Source: Lachnospiraceae bacterium UBA1251
GTDB taxonomy: Bacteria; Bacillota; Clostridia; Lachnospirales; Lachnospiraceae
NCBI GenBank assembly: GCA_002308255.1
Contig: DBVZ01000124.1
Span: forward strand, 13,916-19,743
Length of the DNA stretch: 5,828 nucleotides
Reading direction: 5' to 3'
In this document: piece by piece, positions 1 through 5,828 of the stretch
Layout of the letters: every line of letters starts with the position of its first letter
Position numbering within the stretch: position 1 is the stretch's first letter
Position numbers and translations under genes: made by a program
The notes under the pieces: model-generated
Database searches by the model: none
Seen by the model: the letters and a program-made list of their open reading frames with translations, nothing else
What the model was told of the DNA's origin: nothing

Positions 1-852
1 ATCTGGAACCTGCCTCTGAAGCATCCTGTCAACCTCGCCTATGAGGCGGCGACAGCGGATCTCGAAGACGTCAATATGATCGACCCGTTCCACCTTGATG
101 CCTACGGGATCACAACGGTCAATTATAACCGTGATATCGAGATCTTTCCGGTTCTGCAGGATATGTTCACGGAGATATACGGGGAGAGTCCGTACAAATC
201 ACCGACCGATATGGGCGTCAATATGGCCGGAAACTGCATCATTGATGACGAAGCCTGCAGAGATGCTTCCAAACAGGAGATCATCCGCCGCTATTATACC
301 GCTATCGACGGAATCGCGGACGGGACGAGGACAGAGCGGGAAGCGGAAAAGATCGAGCTGATCATGAAGCAGGCAGGTGTAAAGACCTCCGACAGAGCTG
401 TGGTGCCGGCGGCGGAAGCACGCGCCAGGGACACCGGGGCGCCCGCGACAGCATTTGAGCTTTCGGACGGGACGATCGTGACCGGAAAGACGTCCGCTCT
501 CTTTGGCGGAACGGCTGCTGCGCTCCTGAATTCCCTGAAAGTGCTGGCGGGGATCCCTCATGAGGTCCATGTGATCGAGGCGCACGCTCTCGAACCTCTT
601 CAGAAACTGAAGACTTCCTATCTGGGAAGCAAAAATCCGAGACTTCATACGGATGAGACAATGATCGCCCTTTCGATCTCCGCTTCGGAAAATGAAGACG
701 CCCGCAAAGCGCTCGAAGCGCTCCCGCTCCTCAAGGGATGTCAGGCGCATTCTTCGGTAATGCTTGCTCCCGTGGATATCCGGATGATGAAAAAAATCGG
801 GGTGCAGCTCACCTGCAATCCGGTCTATGAGGGGAAATCGATCTTCTATTAA
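1..852 (+). CDS. DUF1846 (UPF0371) family protein, 3' part only
   Basis: The reading frame is open from the first base of the window and ends at TAA 850-852, giving 283 residues. The gene's start lies upstream, so the ATG at 76 (residue 26) is internal and not the true start. The protein resembles the DUF1846/UPF0371 family, which is usually about 500 residues, so a little over half is visible. Recognisable stretches are the DPFHLDAYGITTVNYNRDIE segment (residues 28-47), SPTDMGVNMAGNCI (about 62-75), and the glycine-rich TGKTSALFGGTAAALLNSLK segment (about 161-180), all typical of the family. There is no signal peptide or membrane segment in the visible part, so it should be cytosolic. The family's biochemical role is not established to my knowledge, and I assign none. 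It ends in its own terminator and is unlikely to share a transcript with the downstream tetR. Family assignment is confident; function is unknown. Confidence 0.88.
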   Translation: MWNLPLKHPVNLAYEAATADLEDVNMIDPFHLDAYGITTVNYNRDIEIFPVLQDMFTEIYGESPYKSPTDMGVNMAGNCIIDDEACRDASKQEIIRRYYTAIDGIADGTRTEREAEKIELIMKQAGVKTSDRAVVPAAEARARDTGAPATAFELSDGTIVTGKTSALFGGTAAALLNSLKVLAGIPHEVHVIEAHALEPLQKLKTSYLGSKNPRLHTDETMIALSISASENEDARKALEALPLLKGCQAHSSVMLAPVDIRMMKKIGVQLTCNPVYEGKSIFY

Positions 853-895
853 TTTGCGGTCCACTGAAAAATGATAAGAAAATGAATGATGAGAC

Positions 896-912
896 CCGGT
901 GACGGTTACCGG
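896..912. repeat. Palindrome CCGGT-N7-ACCGG, copy 1
   Basis: The arms CCGGT (896-900) and ACCGG (908-912) are perfect inverted repeats around a 7-base spacer. The symmetry extends one base outward (C895/G913), and in RNA two further pairs (G901-U907 wobble, A902-U906) could leave a 3-base CGG loop. The same arms with the same spacing recur at 1698-1714, on the other side of tetR. This copy lies just ahead of the terminator of the DUF1846 gene, so it may be part of an RNA double hairpin rather than a protein site. An operator for the neighbouring TetR protein is an inference only. Confidence 0.5.
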
Positions 913-917
913 GATCC

Positions 918-949
918 AAAGGCGGCGGAGCCGGATCCGCCGCTTTTTT
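918..949 (+). terminator. Rho-independent terminator of the DUF1846 gene
   Basis: An 8-bp perfect GC-rich stem, GCGGCGGA (922-929) with TCCGCCGC (936-943), encloses a 6-base loop and is followed directly by six T residues (944-949). The A-run just before the stem (918-920) can pair with part of the T-tract, so it may also work for transcripts from the other strand. It lies 65 bases after the DUF1846 stop codon. A GGATCC at 912-917 could pair with the GGATCC at 933-938 and compete with the stem, but this is only 6 bp and probably incidental. Confidence 0.9.
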
Positions 950-974
950 GCATGCACAACCTGCTCAGTAAGAG

Positions 975-1000
975 GAAACGATTTTTGTGTATTCCGTTTC
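975..1000. repeat. Inverted repeat GAAACG-N14-CGTTTC next to the tetR promoter
   Basis: GAAACG (975-980) and CGTTTC (995-1000) form a perfect 6+6 inverted repeat around a 14-base AT-rich spacer. The right arm directly abuts the proposed -35 hexamer at 1001. Position and symmetry would suit a regulator binding site upstream of tetR, but 6-base arms are short enough to arise by chance. It lacks a T-run and is not a terminator. Confidence 0.3.
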
Positions 1001-1030
1001 TTGATGCACGGGTATATCCTGTGTTAGAAT
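1001..1030 (+). promoter_or_regulatory. Sigma-A-type promoter for tetR and probably the flavoprotein gene
   Basis: The -35 candidate is TTGATG (1001-1006) and the -10 candidate is TAGAAT (1025-1030), separated by 18 bases. A TG at 1022-1023 one base before the -10 makes an extended -10 element. Transcription would begin near 1037, leaving a leader of about 39 bases before the tetR ATG. No second promoter is visible before the flavoprotein gene, so this one probably serves both. Confidence 0.65.
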
Positions 1031-1061
1031 AAATTCAGAGTAATATGAAATTTCAGACAGC

Positions 1062-1065
1062 AGGA
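1062..1065 (+). promoter_or_regulatory. Weak ribosome binding site of tetR
   Basis: AGGA lies 10 bases before the ATG at 1076. It is short and at the long end of usual spacing, which suggests modest translation of the regulator compared with the strong GAGGAG site of the next gene. Confidence 0.5.
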
Positions 1066-1075
1066 CATAAAAATC

Positions 1076-1660
1076 ATGGAAAGAGACGCATTAAGAATCA
1101 GAATACTTGACAGCGCCGCGGATCTGTTTAACACCAAAGGAATCAAGTTTACGATGGATGACCTCGCTCATTCGCTCGGGATGAGCAAGAAGACGATCTA
1201 TACGGTCTTCCCGGACAAGAAATCGCTTATGATCGATACGATCGACAGGTTTTTCGACACGGCGATGGAAGAGAAAAAACAGGGAAAAGCCGCTTCGGAA
1301 ACAGACCCGGTGGAAAAGCTGAAGCTGGTGCTGGGTACGATCCCGAAACGGTATGAGATCTATGATCTCCGGAAACTCTATGTTCTGAAAGAAAAATATC
1401 CGTCTGTTTACAAACACTGGAAAAAACGCAGAACAGAGTACTGGCAGGAAGCCGAAGATCTGCTGAAGCAGGGAATGGAGGAAGGACGGATACGGCCGGT
1501 CATGATCCCGGTGTTCCGGTCCATGTTCCAGGCGTCCATCGAGCAGTTCTTCCAGAAGGATATTCTGGTAAAGAATGATATCACCTACAAAGACGCAGTC
1601 GCGGAGGTGGCGTCGATCCTGGTGGACGGGATCGTCATCAGGGACGAGGATAAAACCTGA
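1076..1660 (+). CDS. TetR/AcrR-family transcriptional regulator
   Basis: This 194-residue protein has the size and layout of a TetR-family repressor: an N-terminal three-helix DNA-binding domain (about residues 6-52) and an all-helical C-terminal ligand/dimerisation domain (about 55-190). The helix-turn-helix is clear in TMDDLAHSLGMSKKTIYTVF (26-45), followed by the usual DKKSL (47-51). The segment before it, ILDSAADLFNTKGIKF (10-25), is the typical first helix. The start is fixed by the domain beginning close to the N-terminus and by the AGGA upstream; no better start exists. The C-terminal half has no feature that reveals the ligand. The gene precedes a redox flavoprotein by 72 bases on the same strand, so I infer that it controls itself and that protein, perhaps in response to redox state or a substrate. 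Palindromes at 896-912, 975-1000 and 1698-1714 are candidate sites. Family membership is certain; target and effector are unknown. Confidence 0.93.
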   Translation: MERDALRIRILDSAADLFNTKGIKFTMDDLAHSLGMSKKTIYTVFPDKKSLMIDTIDRFFDTAMEEKKQGKAASETDPVEKLKLVLGTIPKRYEIYDLRKLYVLKEKYPSVYKHWKKRRTEYWQEAEDLLKQGMEEGRIRPVMIPVFRSMFQASIEQFFQKDILVKNDITYKDAVAEVASILVDGIVIRDEDKT

Positions 1661-1697
1661 GTGAATCAGGACAGAAACGAAGAGATGAAAGGAAAGA

Positions 1698-1714
1698 CCG
1701 GTAAAAGATACCGG
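1698..1714. repeat. Palindrome CCGGT-N7-ACCGG, copy 2
   Basis: CCGGT (1698-1702) and ACCGG (1710-1714) form an inverted repeat; the inner A1703/T1709 pair extends it to CCGGTA-N5-TACCGG. The arms and the 7-base spacing match copy 1 at 896-912, while the spacer bases differ. It sits in the short gap between tetR and the flavoprotein gene, ahead of the Shine-Dalgarno. No T-run follows, so it is not an intrinsic terminator. It may be an operator or a small mRNA hairpin that affects expression of the second gene. Confidence 0.5.
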
Positions 1715-1720
1715 AGATGA

Positions 1721-1726
1721 GAGGAG
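1721..1726 (+). promoter_or_regulatory. Strong ribosome binding site of the flavoprotein gene
   Basis: GAGGAG ends 6 bases before the ATG at 1733. This is near-ideal in match and spacing for a Firmicute and fixes the start of the 899-residue frame. Confidence 0.85.
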
Positions 1727-1732
1727 ATCAGT

Positions 1733-4432
1733 ATGGCTGAACTGAGACCTAAGATCGTGAAACTGGCGCATATCGTCGGAGGTCTGACCGGCGTGATCAA
1801 CAAGATCGATGAAAATGCTCCGGAGTATTATTCTCTGGCATCGATCCTTACGGATGACGAGGCGGACGTCGCGATCGCGTGCGGTCTCCGAAAGGAGCGC
1901 ACGGTTGAGTATCTGGCAAAAAAGACCGGATTTTCCATTGAGAAGACCCAGGAGATCGGTGAACGGCTCGCCTGGATCGGCGTATTCCGGGTCACGAAAG
2001 ACAAAACGGACGGCAAAGACCGTTTCTATATGCAGATCTTTGCGCCGGGCATCATGGAGATGCTTGTCAATAACAAGCAGCTCCTCGAAGAGCATCCGGA
2101 AGTCGGCAGGGCGTTTGAGGAGTACACCCGCATCCGCATGCAGACGATGGCACCGATGCTGCCGAACGGCTATGGCCTTATGCGCGTTGTTCCGATCGAG
2201 AGCGCGATTGAGGGGATCGAGGGCGTCCGTGATTATGACAGACTTTCCTATTATCTGAATAAATATGACACTTTCTCCGTATCTCCGTGTTCCTGCCGTC
2301 AGTCGAGGACTTCGATCGGCGACGGCTGCGGCCATATCGCAGACGATATGTGCGTACAGATGGGCAAAGGGGCGGAACACTATATCCGCACGGGCCGCGG
2401 ACGCCAGGTGAGCAGGGAAGAAGTACTGCAGATCCTTGCGAGAGCGGAAGAGAACGGCCTCATGCACGATATGCCCAATATCGAGGAAGCCGGCGAGAGC
2501 TCCGCGATCTGCAACTGCTGTTCCTGTGCCTGCTTCGGTCTCCGTGTCGGCCTTATGTTCGGCGCCAGGGACGCGATCCGCTCCAATTTTGTGGCGGAGA
2601 TCGACGAAGAGAAGTGCGTTGCCTGCGGTCAGTGCGTGGAAAACTGCCCGGCGAATGCTCTGAAGCTCGGTCAGAAGCTCTGCACCAAAACGCCTCTGCC
2701 CAAAGAGAAACCGTATAAATCCCTCCGCTATTCGATCCTCGGAGGCGGAGAGATCCAGAATGATGACTATCGCGAGGACCGCGAGGACGTCGTCGCGACC
2801 GGAACAGCTCCCTGCAAGACAGCCTGCCCGGCCCATATTGCGGTACAGGGGTATTTAAGGCTCGCGGCGCAGGGGAAATACACGGAAGCACTTGCCCTGA
2901 TCCGCAAAGAGAATCCGTTCCCGGCGGTCTGCGGAAGGATCTGCAACCATCGCTGTGAAGACGAGTGCACGCGCGGAACCGTTGACCAGGCGGTCGCGAT
3001 CGATGAAGTCAAGCGCTTTATCGCCGATCACGATCTGAACGCGGAGACCCGCTATGTGCCGAAGATCACCAACATGAACGGCATGATGTATGATCAGAAG
3101 ATCGCTATCATCGGTGCCGGCCCGGCGGGAATGACAGCGGCTTATTATCTTGCCGAAAAAGGCTATAAGCCGACGGTCTTCGAGAAAGAGTCACGCCCCG
3201 GCGGCATGATGATGAACGGCATTCCGTCTTTCCGTCTCGAAAAAGACGTCGTGGAAGCGGAGATCGACATCTTAAGAGAGATGGGTGTCGAGTTTAAGTG
3301 CGGCGTCGAAGTCGGTAAGGACGTAACGATCCAGGAGCTCCGCGAGCAGGGCTACAAGGGATTCTATATCGCGATCGGTTTGCAGGGCGGCCGCAGTGTC
3401 GGCGTCCCGGGAGAAGACGCGGAAGGCGTTTACGCGGGCGTTGATTTCCTGAGACAGATCAACCTCGGCAAAGACCTGAAGCTGAGCGGCGACACAGTCG
3501 TTGTCGGCGGCGGAAATGTCGCGGTCGATGTGGCGCGGACTGCGGTCCGTGTGGGAGACGGAAAAGTGACGATGCTCTGCCTTGAGACCCGTGATATTAT
3601 GCCGGCAGCAGCCGACGAGGTCGAGGAGGCCGAGAAAGAAGATATTACCGTGAACTGCGGATGGGGTCCCAAAGAGATCCTCACAAAGGACGGAAAGGTC
3701 ACGGGCGTCGTCTTCAAAAAATGTACTTCCGTTTTTGATGCGGAGCACCGCTTCAATCCGTCTTATGACGAAAATGAGACCATTACCGTGCCGTGCTCGA
3801 ATGTCCTTCTTTCCATCGGACAGTCCGCGCAGTGGGGCGGCCTGCTGGACGGTCTTGCGGTCGAACTGAACCGCAACGGGACCGTCAAGGCGGATCCGCT
3901 GACCTATCAGACCGCGGAACCGGATATTTTCGTGGGCGGGGATATTTATCACGGCGCCCGCTTCGCGATCGACGCGATCGCGGACGGCAAGGAAGGCTTC
4001 ATTTCCCTGCACCGCTGCGTCCATCCGGGACAGACCCTCACGATGGGCCGCGACCGCAGAAAATACACGGCGCTTGACAAGACGAACATCGATCTTGATC
4101 CGATCCGCTACGACAACGAGAAGCGGCAGGTGCCGGGATATAACGCACACAAGGCAAAGACGTTCGGAGACACCCGCGTCACGTTTACGGAAGAACAGGT
4201 CCGCCGTGAGACGAGCCGGTGCCTGAGCTGCGGCGCAACCAAGATCGATCCGTATATGTGCATCGGCTGCGGCCTGTGCACCACAAAGTGCAAATTCGAC
4301 GCGATCCATCTGAAGCTCAACACGAACATCGAGGCAGGCAGATTCGAATCCGTCCCGATCAAGGCGGTGGAGCACGTCGTCAAAAAGGTCGGGCGCATCG
4401 TGGCGAGACCGTTCGCGAGCTCGAAAGAGTAA
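1733..4432 (+). CDS. Multi-cluster Fe-S/FAD NAD(P) oxidoreductase, GltD/NfnB-like fusion
   Basis: This 899-residue soluble protein has five parts. (a) Residues about 45-90 look like a winged helix (ERTVEYLAKKTGFSIEKTQ). (b) A region with nine cysteines follows: C186, C188, C199, C207, then C260, C262, C263, C265, C267. (c) One 4Fe-4S ferredoxin motif lies at C295-C298-C301-C305. (d) A GltD/NfnB-type module follows: Fe-S cysteines C361, C365, C400, C404, C408 and C412; FAD motif GAGPAG (461-466) with E484; GGMMMNGIPSFRL (490-502); second nucleotide motif GGGNVAVDVAR (592-602); FAD-closing GGD (734-736). (e) The C-terminus has RCLSC (829-833) and a second ferredoxin motif at C843-C846-C849-C853. 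GltD and NfnB, of roughly 470 residues, oxidise or reduce NAD(P)H at FAD and pass electrons through 4Fe-4S clusters. I infer similar NAD(P)H-ferredoxin or hydrogenase-linked electron transfer in the cytosol; substrate and partner are unknown. No GltB or NfnA partner is in the window. E618 lies where NADP-dependent relatives carry arginine. Likely co-transcribed with tetR. Confidence 0.88.
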   Translation: MAELRPKIVKLAHIVGGLTGVINKIDENAPEYYSLASILTDDEADVAIACGLRKERTVEYLAKKTGFSIEKTQEIGERLAWIGVFRVTKDKTDGKDRFYMQIFAPGIMEMLVNNKQLLEEHPEVGRAFEEYTRIRMQTMAPMLPNGYGLMRVVPIESAIEGIEGVRDYDRLSYYLNKYDTFSVSPCSCRQSRTSIGDGCGHIADDMCVQMGKGAEHYIRTGRGRQVSREEVLQILARAEENGLMHDMPNIEEAGESSAICNCCSCACFGLRVGLMFGARDAIRSNFVAEIDEEKCVACGQCVENCPANALKLGQKLCTKTPLPKEKPYKSLRYSILGGGEIQNDDYREDREDVVATGTAPCKTACPAHIAVQGYLRLAAQGKYTEALALIRKENPFPAVCGRICNHRCEDECTRGTVDQAVAIDEVKRFIADHDLNAETRYVPKITNMNGMMYDQKIAIIGAGPAGMTAAYYLAEKGYKPTVFEKESRPGGMMMNGIPSFRLEKDVVEAEIDILREMGVEFKCGVEVGKDVTIQELREQGYKGFYIAIGLQGGRSVGVPGEDAEGVYAGVDFLRQINLGKDLKLSGDTVVVGGGNVAVDVARTAVRVGDGKVTMLCLETRDIMPAAADEVEEAEKEDITVNCGWGPKEILTKDGKVTGVVFKKCTSVFDAEHRFNPSYDENETITVPCSNVLLSIGQSAQWGGLLDGLAVELNRNGTVKADPLTYQTAEPDIFVGGDIYHGARFAIDAIADGKEGFISLHRCVHPGQTLTMGRDRRKYTALDKTNIDLDPIRYDNEKRQVPGYNAHKAKTFGDTRVTFTEEQVRRETSRCLSCGATKIDPYMCIGCGLCTTKCKFDAIHLKLNTNIEAGRFESVPIKAVEHVVKKVGRIVARPFASSKE

Positions 4433-4464
4433 AGCTGCTGCATAAATCTTCGCTGAACACTCTG

Positions 4465-4495
4465 ACAGCCGGGCGGATGACCGTCCGGCTGTTTT
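4465..4495 (+). terminator. Hairpin with short U-run between the flavoprotein gene and hypA
   Basis: A 12-bp stem, ACAGCCGGGCGG (4465-4476) with CCGTCCGGCTGT (4481-4492), holds one G-U wobble and a 4-base ATGA loop. Only four T residues (4492-4495) follow before a G. The stem is strong but the U-run is short, so it may terminate only partly and lower hypA expression relative to the upstream gene, or protect the upstream mRNA end. No separate promoter for hypA is evident in the 90-base gap, which favours partial readthrough. Confidence 0.72.
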
Positions 4496-4513
4496 GTAAG
4501 GACAGATCCGGAA

Positions 4514-4518
4514 AGGAG
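4514..4518 (+). promoter_or_regulatory. Ribosome binding site of hypA
   Basis: AGGAG, within AAAGGAG, lies 4 bases before the ATG at 4523. The spacing is slightly short. The start is independently supported because HypA needs the Met-His-Glu N-terminus for nickel binding. Confidence 0.75.
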
Positions 4519-4522
4519 AAGG

Positions 4523-4864
4523 ATGCACGAACTGGGACTTGCCGACGCCATGATGAAAATGGTGCAGAAGCTCGTAAAGGAAGAAGGCGCGGAGAGGGTC
4601 ATCGCCGTGACGGTCTCGATCGGGGATCTTTCCGGCGTTGTTCCCCGTTTCATGGCGGACGCCTGGGAGGCGGTCACCGACGGAACGCCTTATCAGGGGG
4701 TTCCGCTGCATATCGAGACGATTCCGGGTGTGGCACAGTGCCTTGAGTGCGGGGAACAGTTTCAGGTGGATACGAAACGGATGAAGTGTCCGCACTGCGG
4801 AGGTGTCCGGCTGACGCCCATAAGCGGCAGGGATATGACCATCGAGGAGATCGACGTCGAATGA
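4523..4864 (+). CDS. hypA: Hydrogenase/nickel-enzyme maturation metallochaperone HypA
   Basis: The 113-residue product matches HypA in length and in both hallmark sites. It begins MHEL, where His2 and the N-terminus bind nickel in this family. It has a zinc-binding CxxC pair set, C73-C76 and C89-C92. The IGDLSGVVPRFMADAWEAV segment (33-51) is the conserved central part, close to the family's SxVxPxxLxFxF pattern. HypA works in the cytosol, normally with the GTPase HypB, to deliver nickel to [NiFe] hydrogenase; in some organisms it serves other nickel enzymes. It follows the flavoprotein gene by 90 bases across a hairpin, so it is probably a weakly expressed member of the same transcript. Unusually, no hypB or other hyp gene follows: the next gene is ftsH with its own promoter. 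Family assignment is confident; the client enzyme cannot be told from this window. Confidence 0.95.
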   Translation: MHELGLADAMMKMVQKLVKEEGAERVIAVTVSIGDLSGVVPRFMADAWEAVTDGTPYQGVPLHIETIPGVAQCLECGEQFQVDTKRMKCPHCGGVRLTPISGRDMTIEEIDVE

Positions 4865-4909
4865 TTCGGACGGGAGCTTTTGTTCACAGAAATTTCCGAT
4901 TTGGCTCCC

Positions 4910-4938
4910 TTGCAACTTGCCATATAAGACTCTATAAT
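4910..4938 (+). promoter_or_regulatory. Sigma-A promoter for ftsH
   Basis: TTGCAA (4910-4915) and TATAAT (4933-4938) are separated by the optimal 17 bases. The -10 is a perfect consensus hexamer and the -35 matches four of six positions. Transcription would begin near 4945, giving a leader of about 30 bases. No CIRCE or other heat-shock operator is visible nearby, so expression looks housekeeping. There is no convincing terminator between hypA and this promoter, so some readthrough into ftsH is possible. Confidence 0.85.
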
Positions 4939-4962
4939 AATTTAATGGTTTGATGCAAATAA

Positions 4963-5828
<866 letters not shown>

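Noticed and set aside
199..957. A 252-codon - strand frame opposite the DUF1846 gene
   Set aside because: It begins inside the terminator region and its composition (rich in Arg, His and Ser) is that of an antisense shadow.
1037..1075. A riboswitch or structured leader before tetR
   Set aside because: The leader is only about 39 bases with no conserved motif or stable stem that I can see.
1091..2836. A 581-codon open frame on the - strand opposite tetR and the start of the flavoprotein gene
   Set aside because: The product shows no recognisable domain, its codons mirror the real genes on the + strand, and no Shine-Dalgarno or promoter supports it. The + strand genes there have unmistakable family motifs.
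4219..4746. A + strand frame overlapping the end of the flavoprotein gene, the intergenic hairpin and half of hypA
   Set aside because: It is very rich in Arg and Gly, crosses the hairpin and overlaps two well-supported genes in another frame.
4872..4909. GGGAGC (4872-4877) and GCTCCC (4904-4909) as a terminator after hypA
   Set aside because: The loop would be 26 bases, the stem only 6, and no T-run follows. The right arm instead abuts the ftsH -35 element.
3272..4915. A 547-codon open frame on the - strand opposite the flavoprotein gene and hypA
   Set aside because: This is a shadow of GC-biased codons. It spans two real + strand genes and has no motifs of its own.

Overview
The window looks like a piece of a Gram-positive anaerobe chromosome, most likely a Clostridia/Lachnospiraceae-type Firmicute. 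I infer this from a DUF1846-family protein, a large multi-cluster iron-sulfur flavoprotein of the GltD/NfnB type, a HypA nickel chaperone, an FtsH with an asparagine-rich N-terminus, purine-rich Shine-Dalgarno sites and consensus vegetative promoters. Coding regions are moderately GC-rich. All supported genes lie on the + strand. There is no tRNA, rRNA, CRISPR array, transposase or phage gene, and no sign of recent transfer.

Layout: (1) 1-852, the 3' part (283 codons) of a DUF1846-family gene, closed by a strong intrinsic terminator at 918-949. (2) 853-1075, an intergenic region holding a small palindrome, the terminator, a second inverted repeat and a good extended -10 promoter. (3) 1076-1660, a TetR-family regulator. 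(4) 1733-4432, an 899-residue flavoprotein that joins a helix-turn-helix-like N-terminus, a nine-cysteine region, a ferredoxin motif, a complete GltD-like FAD/NAD(P) module and a C-terminal ferredoxin motif. It sits 72 bases after tetR with no promoter of its own visible, so the two are probably co-transcribed. (5) 4433-4522, a gap with a strong hairpin and a short U-run, a probable partial terminator or attenuator, before (6) hypA, 4523-4864. (7) A near-consensus promoter (4910-4938) then starts ftsH (4975 to the window end), cut off in the Walker B region of the AAA+ domain.

The functional core is tetR - flavoprotein - hypA. The flavoprotein should pass electrons between NAD(P)H and ferredoxin-like or hydrogenase-like partners through FAD and several Fe-S clusters. 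HypA delivers nickel to [NiFe] hydrogenases or other nickel enzymes. No hydrogenase structural gene and no hypB are in the window, so the link between redox protein and nickel maturation rests only on adjacency.

I did not find a clear new defence, mobile or RNA system. The best leads are a CCGGT-N7-ACCGG palindrome present with the same geometry on both sides of tetR (896-912 and 1698-1714), the multi-domain architecture of the flavoprotein, and an acidic residue where NADP-specific relatives usually carry arginine.
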